From: Lepus europaeus
Lineage: Eukaryota > Chordata > Mammalia > Lagomorpha > Leporidae
Direction of reading: 5' to 3'
DNA: 64,000 bases
Assembly: GCF_033115175.1 (NCBI RefSeq)
Contig: NC_084827.1
Span: forward strand, 24,856,001-24,920,000
Shown: positions 36,011-48,100 of the stretch, in pieces
Layout: each line of letters begins with the position of its first letter
Numbering within the stretch: the first letter of the stretch is position 1
Notes under the pieces: generated by a model
Told to the model about the DNA's origin: nothing
Seen by the model: only the letters and a program-made list of their open reading frames with translations
The model's database searches: none
Translations under genes and position numbers: made by a program

Positions 36011-38460
36011 GTACAATGTAATACTTTATCCTTTTTAGTATTTGTTGTTGTTGTTGTGGTTCTAGTACTATTGGTTGAACTCAGTAATTAACACACAATT
36101 ATTCTTAGGTGTTTAAATTTTAACTGAAAAGTGATCCCTGTTAAATCTAAGAGTGGAAAAAGAGAGGGAGGAGATGAAGAGCTATGGGTTATTTAACTAT
36201 GTGCTTATTTTCAAAGACTTGAATAATCACCTTGTAACAATGATCAGATTTGGTCTATGTTATGTCATGATTTTAAGGAATCTTATTTCAACCAGATATT
36301 TTGGATTTTGATATTGGTCTATTATGCTATGTTATATGTGCGTACATATTGTATGTCCACAGGGGGAAATTTTATTAAGAGTTTTATTTTAAATGGCTTT
36401 TAGATAAGATTGTCCATAAATTTAAGCTGCTAAAATCAATCAAAGATACATTTTAATTTGTATGACCTGAATCTGTGTATCATATGTTTTAAACTTGTTA
36501 GTAGAAAGAAACTAAAAACATTTTATATGGTTGTGCTTAAGTTTACTGGTTAAACAAACTACACCATGTTAGATATTTAAGACGTGTTTTCAAATACATG
36601 ATTCTTAAAATTTATAGAAGGCATTGGACCTTCCGGTAAATGTTTTATTAAGTTCTTATCTAAGGGTTGAAACGGTTTGCTAAGTATTCATGTAATATTG
36701 CTATTGTCAGCAAGTGATCTAGGACTTGCTCCCTCATTTCTCTATTCTAAGCCCAACTTGTTCTTTCACTTCTCTATTCTCTTCAAGGTAGGGAACTAAT
36801 TCTATTATGAAGGAATCTGTGGGACGCACAATTTAATCTTTAGACCTTATAAGAGATGGCTGACATTTTTCTGTAATAGCATAGCCAAAATAAGAACTTA
36901 ACTAATAATCTCATAGCGAGATTCACATCGCCATCAGCGAAGTATACAGTAAGTAGAAAAAAAAAAACCTCCCTTTCAGACCAAAGGGAAAGAAAGTTTT
37001 AAAGTGAGAATATAATTTTCCTCATGGGCATTGTCTACCTTAGAAAAACTACTACAGAACATGCCTGTGACTATAGACTTGTAGCTCAGGCCACCGAAGA
37101 TTAAAGATGGGACACGGGCACTCCCTTGACTTGCATCCTCTGGTCTGCTTTAACACAAACCAGGAGGAAAAGAAAGCTAGGCATCAGAAGCAATGGGTGG
37201 CAGGCCTATTAATGGCTGATCTGTGCAGTGATCTGCCCTCAAGGAGACCCAACGGGCCAGTCCACTGCAGTGGCTTTCAATGTGGTAAGCCTGGGCTTCA
37301 GCAGAAGTCAGCTTGTGAAGAGCCCTGGCAGCTCTGCCAAGAGTTGGATCACTGGAAATGGACCTGCCCTGGAATCGAAGGATGCCCAGGTCAGAGCCAC
37401 AGATCTTATTGGCTCCAAGCTGAAAAGCCCTTCACTCAGCCCAACTTCCAAAGTGACCACTGCAGCTGAGGGGATGGTCAAGTAGGGTCAGCAACATTGC
37501 AGGCAGAACTGTCAATTTCTTGTTAGAGATGCCACCTGCCTTGACCTGGCCAGCTCTCCTCCCAGGCCAGCCAAGTAATGAAAGTCAACAGAGTGCCTTC
37601 CCCTAGGAGGTTCACACCTCCCTTAGGATATACCCCATGTGAAGAGATAGATAGGTCTGAGCCTCTTAACTTACAAGGCCTAAAACCCAACAGATTATTA
37701 TCAAGCCCCTTCTATCAGGTTCTATTTGCCTCTCAATCAGAAAAATTACTTGTAGCTTAGACAGCACCTTTCTTAGCTCCTCTAATAATGACTCTGTCCT
37801 TTGTTCTAGACCCTGTCTAGCACACTTGGGCCTCATTCCTTTGTAATCATAACCTCTACTCTACCACCAATGGCTCTACTCCCAACCTGTGTGTACTGAT
37901 GGTCCTCTTCCCCACTTAATGCTGTATAATTGTTCAGAACTGGTTAAGGCCACTCTTAGGATCATTGGTTACTATCCTCACCCTGTCTTTTATGACCTTG
38001 TCTAAATATGATCAGAGTCGGGGAACTTGGAAGGCTTCCATAGCCTTGGCAACTCATGACGACAGCCTAGGGTGGTTACTGGCGCCATAAACTAGAGTGT
38101 CAATTTGTTGGGTCAACAACAGGAGCCACTGTGCGCTTGCTCCTGATGTGGGATCTCTGTCCTTGATGTACTGTACATTTTGATTTAATGCTATAACTAG
38201 TACTCAAACAGTATGTTTCACTTTGTGTTGCTATGTGGGTGCAAACTGTTGAAGTATTTTATACTAAATTGATCTTCTGTATATAAAGAGAATTGAAAAT
38301 GAATCTTGATGTGAAGGGAAGGGGAGAGGGAGCGGGAGAGGGGAGGGTTGCGGGTAGGAGGGAAGTTATGGGAAGGGGAAGCCATTGTAATCCATAAGCT
38401 GTATACTGGAAATTTATATTCATTAAATAAAAGTTAAAAAAAAAAAAAAAAAAAAAAAAC
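36011..38460 (+). mobile_element. 5'-truncated rabbit L1 with long-form 3'UTR carrying an ERV-like block
   Basis: A 2.45-kb plus-strand insertion flanked by an identical 19-base duplication, TTAGATTGTCTATATCTCT, at 35992-36010 and 38461-38479. It ends in the G-rich tail and a 27-base A-run. Its start (about 36011-36170) and end (from about 37985) match the short-form L1 3'UTR. The 1.8 kb between them does not, and it includes retroviral gag-end/protease-like sequence at about 37107-37640. Confidence 0.9.
37107..37640 (+). pseudogene. Retroviral gag-end/protease-like block inside an L1 3'UTR
   Basis: One frame (37107-37469) shows a charged EEKKARHQKQ segment, then two degenerate zinc-knuckle patterns (QCGKPG; CQELDHWKWTC with a missing first Cys). 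Further on, with stops, comes an RRFTPPLGY phrase typical of class I ERV protease. A second overlapping frame is open for 85 codons (37228-37485). The same block is in the minus-strand copy at 52400-52920. It is decayed and non-coding as far as I can tell. Confidence 0.65.
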
Positions 38461-38479
38461 TTAGATTGTCTATATCTCT

Positions 38480-39903
38480 TGATTTAATCTTGATAGCTTT
38501 TATGAATCCAGGAATTTATCCATTTCTTTGAGGTTTTCTAGTTTATTAGCATATAAGCCTTCATGGTAATTTCTTATAATCACTTGTATTTTAGTCTTTT
38601 TAAATTTACTGAAACTTGATTCATAGCCTAATATGTGGTCTTTCCTAGAAAATGTCCCATGTGCTGTTGAGAAGAATGTGTATTCTGAAGCTATTGGGAC
38701 AAATGTCCTGTAACTGTTAGGTCCATTTTCTCGATAGTAAATTTCAACTCTGATGTATCTTTATTGACATTTTGTCTGAATGATCTGTCCACTGATGAGA
38801 GTGGAGTGTTGAAGTCACCCACTATTATGGTATTGGAGTCTATCCCTCCATTTAGGTGTAATAGTATTTGCTGTATATATCTGGGTGGCCTTCTGTTGGG
38901 TGCAAATATATTTATGATTGTTATATCTTCTTGCTGCATTGAACCTTTTATCAAAATATAATGTCCTTCTTGGTCTCTTTTTATGGTTTCTTATTTAAAG
39001 TCTGGTTTATCTGATACCAGGATAGCTATGCTTGTTCAGTTTTGGTTTTCATTTGTCTGGTATATCTTTTTCTACCCTTCATTTTCAATCTGTTTGTATC
39101 TTTGTGAAGTGAGTTTCTTATAGGTAGCATATAGTGAGGTCATGATTTTTTTATCCATTCAGCCAACCTAAGTCTCTTGGTTGGTTTTGACTGAATAATG
39201 ATTCCACCTGTTCTGTTAGTGAATTTGATGGTTTCATGTATTTTCATATAGAGTTTTACTTCAGGACACTCTTCACAATTTCTTGAAATGCTGGCCTGCT
39301 GGTGAATTTTCAGTTTTTGCTTATCTGAAAAATACTTTATTTTTCCTTTACTTTTAAAGGATAGCTTTGCTGAATATAATATTCTTGGTGGGAATTTTTC
39401 TTTTAAGACCTTAAATATATCATCCCACTCTTCTGGACTGTACGGCTTCCATTGAGAAGTCTGATATTAGTCTAATTGGTTTTCCTCTATATGTAACTTA
39501 ACACTTTTCTCTTACTATATTTAGAATTCTCTCCTTGTCTTTAACTTTTGACAATTTGACTGCACTATGCTTTGGAGAAGACCTTTCTGGTAGAGTGTAC
39601 TTGGGGTTCTTTGAGTTTCTTTTATATGGATGTCCAGGTCTCTTTCAAGACCTGGGAAATTTTGTTATGCCTCTTTCTTTTTTCTTCTTCTTCAGGAAGA
39701 CCTATAACACATATATTGGTCGTTTAATAGAGTCCTATATTTCAAGTATACTTTCTTCATTTTTTTAAAATTCTTTTCTCTTTATTTTTGTCTGGGTTAT
39801 TTCAAAATTCTTGTCTAAAAGTCAGAAATTCTTTCCTCTGCTTGACCCACTCTACTGTTAAAGCTCTCAATCATATCTTTTATTTCACTGACTGAAAATT
39901 TCA
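38480..39903 (-). mobile_element. Old antisense L1, ORF2 N-terminal/ORF1 region (segment 3 of 4)
   Basis: Complement of L1 coding sequence. 38691-38954 keeps an endonuclease fragment (IINIFAPNRRPPRYIQQ and VGDFNTPLS) on the minus strand. Further up, the order continues toward ORF1. Confidence 0.88.
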
Positions 39904-40207
39904 TCTCCAGGGTTGGGGTTATGGTGTAGTAGGTTAACCCTCTGCCTGTGCCAATTCAAGTCCTGACTGCTCCACTTCCAATCCAGCGCCCTGCTAATTG
40001 CCTGGGAAAGTAGTGCCTGGAAAATCTTTGGGCCTGTGCACCCACATGAGAGACCCAGAAGAAGCTCCTGATTCCTGGCTTCAAATCAACCCAGCTTTGC
40101 CATTGTGACCATTTGGGGAGTGAATTAGCAGATGGAAAACTTCTCTGTCTCTCTATTTCTCTCTTTTTAACTCTGCCTCTCAAATAAATAAACAATTTTT
40201 TAAAAAA
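39904..40207 (+). repeat. C-type SINE inside the old antisense L1
   Basis: GGGTTGGGGTTATGGTGTAG head and AAATAAATAAAC tail. GAAAATTTCAT lies on both sides (about 39893-39903 and 40208-40218). Confidence 0.9.
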
Positions 40208-40214
40208 GAAAATT

Positions 40215-40582
40215 TCATATGTGAGATCCCAGTGGAAAGAACGGGGCCATCAAAGAAGGAGGTACCTTTCTCCGAAGGGAGGAGAGAACTTCCACTTTGA
40301 CTATGACCCTATCGGAATAAGATCAAAGTCAGCGAACTCTAAAGGCTTCCATAGCCATGGCAACTCATGACTAGAGCCTAGGGAGATTACTGACGCCATG
40401 AACAGGAGTGTCAAATTGTTAAGTCAGCAACAGGAGTCACTGTGTACTTACACCCCATGTGGGATCTGTCCTTAATGTGTTGTCTAATGTGAAGTGATGC
40501 TATAACTAGTACTGAAACAGTATTTTTATACTTTGTGTTTCTGTGTGGGTACAAACTGATGAGGTCTTCACTAATTATATGC
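40215..40582 (+). mobile_element. L1 3'UTR fragment without poly(A) tail
   Basis: Matches the short-form 3'UTR at 34005-34370 (GTGAGATCCCAGTGGAAAGA ... TGTGTGGGTACAAACTG). It stops before the G-rich tail. The old antisense L1 resumes after it. Confidence 0.8.
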
Positions 40583-42160
40583 AAAATTTGTTTTTCTTAA
40601 TGAGTTCCATCTCCTTAGTAATATTTCCATGTATGTCATTCATTGATTTCCTCATTTCTTTAATCTATCTGCGGTGTCATGCATCTCTGAGTTTCCTTAC
40701 AAACATTATTTTGAATTCCCTGTCATTTCATAGATTTCCTTCAGTTCAGGATCTAATTCTGGAGCATTAGTGTATTCTTTTGGAAAATCATGCTTCCTTG
40801 CTTCTGCATGTCACACCTGGTATACTCATTCCTTCTTCTTTATGGAGTAGGCTTTATTGGAAAATATTTGACGGCTTAGTTGGAATGCAGACTGTCACTT
40901 GGCTTGTTCCTTTGGCTTTGGTTGTAGGTAAGCCCAGAAGTGTAATCTCTGAATGATTCTTTTGTCTTAATGTAAGGTGTGTCTATAAGTGACACGGTGG
41001 TCTAGTCTGCTGCAGTTCATAGGGATAGAAGTGTGGCTGTGAGATAAGTGTCTCCTTGGGTGTGTATCTTTGGTCCAGAGAGAGTTCATTGTCAGTCTTT
41101 GGTGAATTTGATAGCCAGGGCCTTGTTCTTGGTGCTGAGGAAGACATGGATGGCTACCCCCCTTGTCGTACTGGCCAGCCTGAATGATGCCAATTGCTGT
41201 GGCTCTAAGACTGTGTGATATGGATGGACCCTTCCTCAGTTCCTGCTAAGAGAGTCCAACTAGTGTTTGTGGCTTATAATACCAACAGCCCTAGTTCTAG
41301 GACTTGGGGATGTAAAATGAACTCTGTTCCAACCCTGCAGGATGACTACAAGGTATACAAGAGATTTTACCCTGGAAGGTATGAGTCCAGAGAGGCAGAA
41401 TTCAAGTAGGTTTGTCCCTATTTCCATCAGGTAGATTCCAGTGGCACCAAGATATTTGGAATAAATTGTTACAATCCTGCCATTGCAAGGTATAGTGGGG
41501 TCATTATCCAGATATCCCAGGGAAAGAGCAGATTTTTTTATGGGCTGCTTCTGGTGTTAGCTCCCCAGATCTAAGGTGAATCCTCATGAGTGTATGAGTG
41601 TAGCTCTGGAGCTAATGCCCCAAAACTTCACAGTCCCAAGATGCAGGGGATCTGTCCTTTGTCCCACATGTTGCCCTTACTCTTAACTATGATGCTGGTA
41701 GAAGCAGAACAAAGGTGCACTGTTTAACTTTTTGATACCAAGTAGGTGCTCTGTGCAGGTGGAGAAAGGGAGGAAAGCAACACAGCTGCCTTGCTCTAAG
41801 CCCAGCGGATGCTCAGACCCCTGTCAGGTCTCCAGGCTGAAGAAAAAGTCATTGGGTGACTGTGCAATTCCCTCTCAGCTAAAACAGTGAGCAGAGGGGC
41901 ATGTGGCAATTTCTTCCTACCTTGACATGGTAAGATGGCAGCTCAAAGTTGGCAGCTGACTGCACCACACAGCTTGCCACAGTGGTGTGTCTTCTCTCCT
42001 CTTCTCCCGTGGAGTCTTCATATTTTTTTTTTTTACTTTTTCAACAAAAATTTCTCTCAGACCCCTAGAAATAGACCTTCCTTTGTTCTTTCATATCCCA
42101 AAGCATCTTAAGTTAGTGAGGCTGTACCCTATTCAGCCATCTTGGATTTTCTTTGCTGTG
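40583..42160 (-). mobile_element. Old antisense L1, 5' part (segment 4 of 4)
   Basis: Complement of ORF1-like and 5'UTR sequence, ending at about 42150 with AAATCCAAGATGGCTGAATA on the minus strand. That is the AAGATGGC motif found at the start of many mammalian L1 5'UTRs, so the original element was probably near full length. Confidence 0.65.
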
Positions 42161-42538
42161 ATTTTTTTTAACAATAGGAGGGAAGAAACAACACTGCCCT
42201 AGGCAATGGACAGTCACTGGGCAAGAAATTTTCTGATGAGACAAGTCCTCTTTGGCTTTCAAACAGAAATACTGTCATTATCTTAAAATACATGTTTCAC
42301 TTAGTAAAGTTATTTCTAGTATTCGTAAGATATTTTGCTTATAGATGAGCCCTTACTTAATTCCTCTTGGAAAATTATCATTAACAATGCAACATAGCCT
42401 AAATTTTGATATTTTCTTTAAGAAAGCATAGGGATGTGTATATCTGTTCTTAGATTAGATGTAATTGATTACTCTTTATAAGTTAGTTGACTATATAATC
42501 TGGAAAGTCAAAATTATGTAAGATAAAGATAAATTACA
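42161..42538. other. Intergenic, no recognised feature
   Basis: Unassigned sequence between the old L1 and a SINE. No gene is visible. Confidence 0.4.
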
Positions 42539-42885
42539 GGGGGCAGGTGCTGTGGCGTAGTAGGTAAAGCAGCCGCCTGCAGTGCCGGCATCCCATATGG
42601 GTGCTGATTCGGGACCTTACTGGTCCACTTCTGATCCAGCTCTCTGCTGTGGCCTGGGAGAGCAGTGGTAGATGGCCCAAGTTCTTGGACCCCTGCACCC
42701 ACGTGGGAGACCCAAAAGAAGCTTCTGGCTCCTGGCTTCAGATCAGCGCAGCTCCGCCTGTTGCAGCCCATTGGGGAGTAAACCAGCAGATAGAGGACCT
42801 CTCTCTCTCTCTCTGCCTCTCCTTCTCTCTGTGTAATTTTGACTTTCAAGTAAATAAATAAATCTTTTAAAAATTTAAAAATTAA
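42539..42885 (+). repeat. C-type SINE with 8-base target duplication
   Basis: GGGGGCAGGTGCTGTGGCG head, CT tract, AAATAAATAAATC tail; AAATTACA at 42531-42538 and 42886-42893. Confidence 0.92.
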
Positions 42886-44685
42886 AAATTACAACAAAAA
42901 CTGGATGCTTTTCACTATCTATTATTAATCTGAGCAGTCTTTTTTACAAACTTTCGAAAAATCCATGATTAGAAATATAGTAGTTCCTTTGGTTTTAGGG
43001 TTTTTTTTACTGCCTATTAAATTTAATTGGAAAAAATTTAATGATCTTTTATCAAGAAAAAAATCAAATGATTATCGGTGAGTAATAGGATTTAGATGCT
43101 TACTATTTCCTTCAATGTGTTAATTATATATTTCAGTTTTCTTTTTATCTACTTCAGTCCTTCTTAAGTGCTGACAATTTTGGTGGCACTGTAAGTTTAA
43201 ACAATGAACTTTTGTATATTCTTTGATGTATACGTTGTTTCTGGACAAAATTAGATATGTTTTTATTTTATATCTTCTTGTTCAAAATGGTGATAACATT
43301 TATTAGTATTTGCCTTTTCCTACTTTACTGGAATTCATTCCATATCAAAACCCAGATATAATAATTGTTGAAGAACATCTTATCACTGTAAGGACAGAGG
43401 GAGCCTTTCCTTTTCACTTGCAATGGTATTATACCAACTTTAATAGTTGTAAAAACATTTTGTGTTTGGGCATAAGAATCTAATTACCACAGTTGGAGTC
43501 TTGATGCAGAAGGACACAGACAAAAGGGAAAATTTACCAAATTAGCCTCAATTTTGCTACTGCTTTAACATTTACTTATTCCCCAAATAAATGACTGAAT
43601 AGCGAATGAGTAGACAAACAAATGAACTGAAATAGGAATCTGACTGTGATTTGCCTATCAATGCCCTATCTGTATGCCAGGACAAAGTACATATGAAAGT
43701 GCAATATTTGGAAAGTGTTAAAAAGGAAATTATCTACCCTAAAAAAGGAAATAATATTTGAGGTATTATCTCTTTGGAATCTTTATAAAAGATGACTTGG
43801 ATTATAACCAGGTCACATCAAGGTACCTCATGAATTGTTCAAATGAATTACCATGTATTGAGAACTGGTGAATTGCTCAAATACAACATTCTTTAATAAG
43901 CCAAAAATATCATATAAAATAATTTCTAATATAAATTCCTATTTATGGGATTCTAACAGGATATATCCTCTGATATCAATGATAGCTAAATGGGTTTCCA
44001 AAAGCCCTGGCATTTCTTTGGACATTCAATATAGATGTTTTTCAACCCGATAATTTAGCATCCTGGGGACATTTGTATTATTTAGGGATTCCCAACCCCT
44101 AGAGTCTGAACACCTACCTTCTTTTGTATTTGTTATTCCCTATTCCAAGAGTGCTCTTTCTTAGGTGTATTCTTTAAAAAAAATATTTTATTTAAGGTAT
44201 ACAAATTTCCTGTATTTCCTATATACAGATTCAGGAATAGTGATAGTCTCCACTCTACCCACCCCTCTTTGCCCACGCTATTCTTGAACTGCCCCTTCTG
44301 CCTTCAGATCATATAATTGTAGAGTCCTTATGACCACCCTTATACTTTCCAGTACTCCTTCACACTCTCTAATCCTTTTATTCTGCTTTATTATTCTCTG
44401 CAGCACTTACCATCACCTGATATATATGTATTTGTCTATTTACTTTTCTTTTATTGATTTTCTCATAAGAATTTACAGTCCCTGCAGGCATATATATATA
44501 TATATCATATATATATATATATATATATAACTTCCTTATTCCTATTGCTTCACACAAAATAAACACTCAATAAGTGATTGCTATATCAATGAATGGAGTC
44601 AATGGTTACTTTTTTAAACCATAAAACCAATAAATATATTGAAATTAAAGAAAAAGTCAAAGTTTTCTACTCTTCCAGGAAAAAT
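42886..44685. other. Downstream flank of the HYAL6-like gene
   Basis: AT-rich. A (TA)n microsatellite is at 44490-44530. 44450-44685 is probably 3'UTR of the minus-strand gene. Nothing else is named. Confidence 0.5.
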
Positions 44686-45117
44686 TTAATATTGTAGTAG
44701 TAAGTAAAAAAATTTCAGCAGAATCAGAAATAAAGTTATGCAGAAAAAAACTGATACATCGAAGCATGCAGCAGAAGCTGTATTCTTCCTACTTAAGAGC
44801 TCTGAAACACGCTGCTGGTGGCAAGACTCCCCATGCCAGCCATAATAGCAGTGACATACAAATCCATTCTTCATTTCTGTCTCTGCCTTCAGCTTACTGG
44901 TTTCAGAAAGGATGAATCTGAGGCTCTTGTTGACGATGTACTTTTTACGGCTGCTTTCAGGCATATGCAGATAGGAGGAGGATTCAGGTATTTTCCGAAC
45001 ACATCTTCCATGATTATTACATAGATTTTGACTGCAGAACTTGGCAGCAGATGTCACATTAACAGCATAATGACCCAATGGTCCTTGAACAGATTGTTTT
45101 ACAGATAAGCAGTTCTC
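44686..45117 (-). CDS. HYAL6: HYAL6-like coding exon 3 (EGF-like module, hydrophobic tail)
   Basis: The acceptor CCCCACAG ends at 45118. The exon encodes residues 338-480: C340, an NVT sequon, a six-cysteine EGF-like pattern and a strongly hydrophobic C-terminus with one internal Lys, consistent with a GPI signal or a membrane tail. The TAA stop is at 44686-44688 and overlaps an ATTAAA. An AATAAA lies at 44450-44455 on the minus strand. The frame stays open upstream of the acceptor, but the splice site and homology to HYAL4 exon 3 fix the true start. Confidence 0.92.
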   Translation of the reverse strand, partial: ENCLSVKQSVQGPLGHYAVNVTSAAKFCSQNLCNNHGRCVRKIPESSSYLHMPESSRKKYIVNKSLRFILSETSKLKAETEMKNGFVCHCYYGWHGESCHQQRVSELLSRKNTASAACFDVSVFFCITLFLILLKFFYLLLQY

Positions 45118-48100
45118 CTGTGGGGAAAATAGAGATCTACTTAAAGTGCTCTCAAAATGTGATCTCATTATTCTGGTATTAATGCCAGAAGTTTTGTATT
45201 TGATAAGGCTAAGGTAGAAAAGCATTTCAGAGCAATTAATCTTTTAAGTGAGGACTAAGCCTTTATAAGGTCATATGAGTGATCAGTTATACCTTTTAAT
45301 AAGAAGACCTTTTACTTATGTGAAACACACAGATGACAAAAACAAAAATGAATAAAAGGTACTACATCACACTAAAAAGTTTCTGTACAATAATAGAAAC
45401 AATCAACTAATGAGAAAGGAACATCTGGAATGGCAGAAAATATTTTCAAAGCATATCTTATAAGACATTAATATCCAAAATATCTAAGAAATTCCTACAA
45501 CTCAACAGCAAAACACACTAATAATCCACTTTTTAAGAATGGCAAACAACTTGAATAAATATTTCTCTAAAGAAGACATGCAAATTGTAAAAAAAAAAAG
45601 GTGAAATGATGTGCAACATCATTATTATCAAGGAAATGTAAGTGAAAACTGCAGTGAGTTAATCACCTTACACCTGTTAGGAAGACTATTGTCTTCAAAG
45701 CACAAAAGGGCAAATGTTGATGAGCTTGTAGAGAAGACGGAAACTTTGTACCAGGTTGGTGGGACTGAAAATGGTACAGCAGCCATGAAAATCAGTGTGG
45801 AAATTCTTTAAAAATTTTAAAATGGGTTTAAAATGGAATTACCATATAACCCAGCATATATACCAATATACTTCTGGGAATATACCCAAAAGAATTGAAA
45901 TCACATTCTTGAAGAGGTATCTTCACTTCCATGTTTAATACTGTAGCCAAAATATCCATCCATAGAGCAATGAATAAAAATAATGAATATACATTCAACA
46001 GAATATTAATTTTAACCTTAAAAAATAAGGAAATTCTGCCACAAATATAGGTGAATCTAAAAGATGTTATGCTGAGTAAAATAAAGGAGGCATAGAAGGA
46101 CAAACACCAAACACTGCATGATTTCACTTACAGGTGATGCCTAATACTCAAACTCACAGAGCAGAGAATGAAATAGTAATTGTCAAGGGATTGGGACGCG
46201 GGGAATGAAGTTGTTATTCGATGGGTGTAAAGTTTCATTTATGCCACATAAATAAATTCTAGAAATCTGCAGTACAACATAGTTAACATTGTACTGTGTC
46301 TTCAAAAAAAAAGTTAAAAAGGTAGACTTCACATTCAGTGTACTTTTTTTAAGATTTATTTATTTATTAGAGAGGCAAAGTCACAAATAGAGAGAGGGAA
46401 AAACAGAGATCTTCCATCCACTGGTTCACTCTCCAAATGGCCACAAAGACCAGAGCTGGGCCAATCCAAAGTCAGGACCCAGTAGCTTCTTCTGGGTCCC
46501 TCATGCAAATGCTGGGGCCCAAGTTTGGGCCATTTTCTGTTGCTTTCCCAGGCCATCAGCAGGGAGCTTAATCAGAGGTGGAGCAGCCAGGACTCAAATC
46601 AGCACCCATATGGGATGCAGGCACCACAGGCAGAGGTTTAACCTACTATTCCACAGTAAATCGTTAATAAACCTTTATTTACAAATATGTTTTACTCTAG
46701 TAAATTGAATTTCTATTTAATCAGAAAAATAATCATTTGGAGAATTTACCCTTCTTGCTATGAATGAAACAATTACTTATCTTTTAAATTTAATATTATT
46801 TTTCCTTTTTGCATATAACCTGACAAAACTCTTGCATAGTAGCTTTGTTTTATTTAGTTTAATTCAGCTTTTTTAGACTGATGAGCTGAGATTCAGAGAG
46901 GTTAATTAACATGCCCTGAAGTACATTCCTAGAATCCAAACTATCAACCTCTTATTTAGGGCTGCCTGATTGGAAGAATTGAGCTCTTCCTACCCCTCTG
47001 CTAGCCACAGAGGCTGGCATAGAGTAGGTGCTCACACAATGTTAGCACCTCTGGCCATCAAACTTCATTAAAGTCAAGGTAGCGGATAATATGCAACGAT
47101 TTGGCTTTGATGTGGAAAAAAAATTTTAAACTCCAAATATCTAAAATATGTTCAAGATAGTGACAGAAAAATCATTACTTACCTTTGAAGTAGCGTACTC
47201 ATCTCCTCCCCACAATATTATTCCTGCTGCTCCTAATGCAGCACTTTCACCAATTGTATGCACTAGGTCTTCCTAGAAAAGAGAAATGTTAGGAGTAGTT
47301 TCTGATAATTCAATAAGACTTGTGGTGAAGCAGGTAAAACTGCTGCCTGAGATGTCAGTATCCTATATGGGCACCCATCTGAGTCCCGGTTGCTCTACTT
47401 CTGATCCAGCTTCCTGTTAATGCACCTTGTAAAGCAACAGAAGATGGCCCAAGTACTTGGGCCCCTGCTACCACATAGGAGATAGGATTGGGATTCCAGG
47501 CTGCTGGCTGCAACTTGCCCCACACCCCCAGCCTTTACAGCCATTTGGAAAGTGAATGAATCAGTGGATTCTTCTTCTTTTTTTTTTTTTTCTTTTAGTT
47601 GTTAAGCTTTATATTCAATGGGAGAAATGCATAGGAGAGTGAGGGGCGATATCTGAGAGAAGGAAATCTGGATTCATACTGAGTACCAGGAGCCAGCCAT
47701 GTGGAGGAGCATGTAGGCCAGAAAGCATGGGGCAGGTGGCCTGAAGGCCATGCACCCCAAAGGCACCGGGGCAGCAAGCGGATCCAGGGCAAAAAGGAAA
47801 CATGGCAAAAAGGGGGCCAAAAAGGGCTGGGCCCACTGTGTTCCAGGCCTTTAATCCACTTCCAAAGATGAGTGATTAATTAGCCTGAGTGGTCGGTGGT
47901 CACACAGGTGTCGTCAGATAGGGATATGAGGTCACACAGGCATGGTGAAAGCATGGTCTTCTAGCTCACAAACCTGATCAATTTTAACCTATATGCCTGC
48001 CTGCCTACAACATTCCCCCTCAGAGACTCCATTCCCTTAATCCTAAGAGATGTTGAAGGGTGTAGAATCAGTATATACTGATTATTAGTATATACTAAGT

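Noticed and set aside
37107-37469. Possible host gene encoding a zinc-knuckle protein
   Set aside because: It is inside an L1 insertion with target duplications, recurs in a second L1 copy, and its zinc knuckles lack key residues.
44490-44530. Possible structured element in the (TA)n run
   Set aside because: A simple microsatellite; self-complementarity is trivial for alternating TA.
45118-45225. Longer start for the HYAL6-like exon 3 frame at 45225
   Set aside because: The CCCCACAG acceptor at 45118 and alignment with HYAL4 exon 3 show this is intron readthrough.
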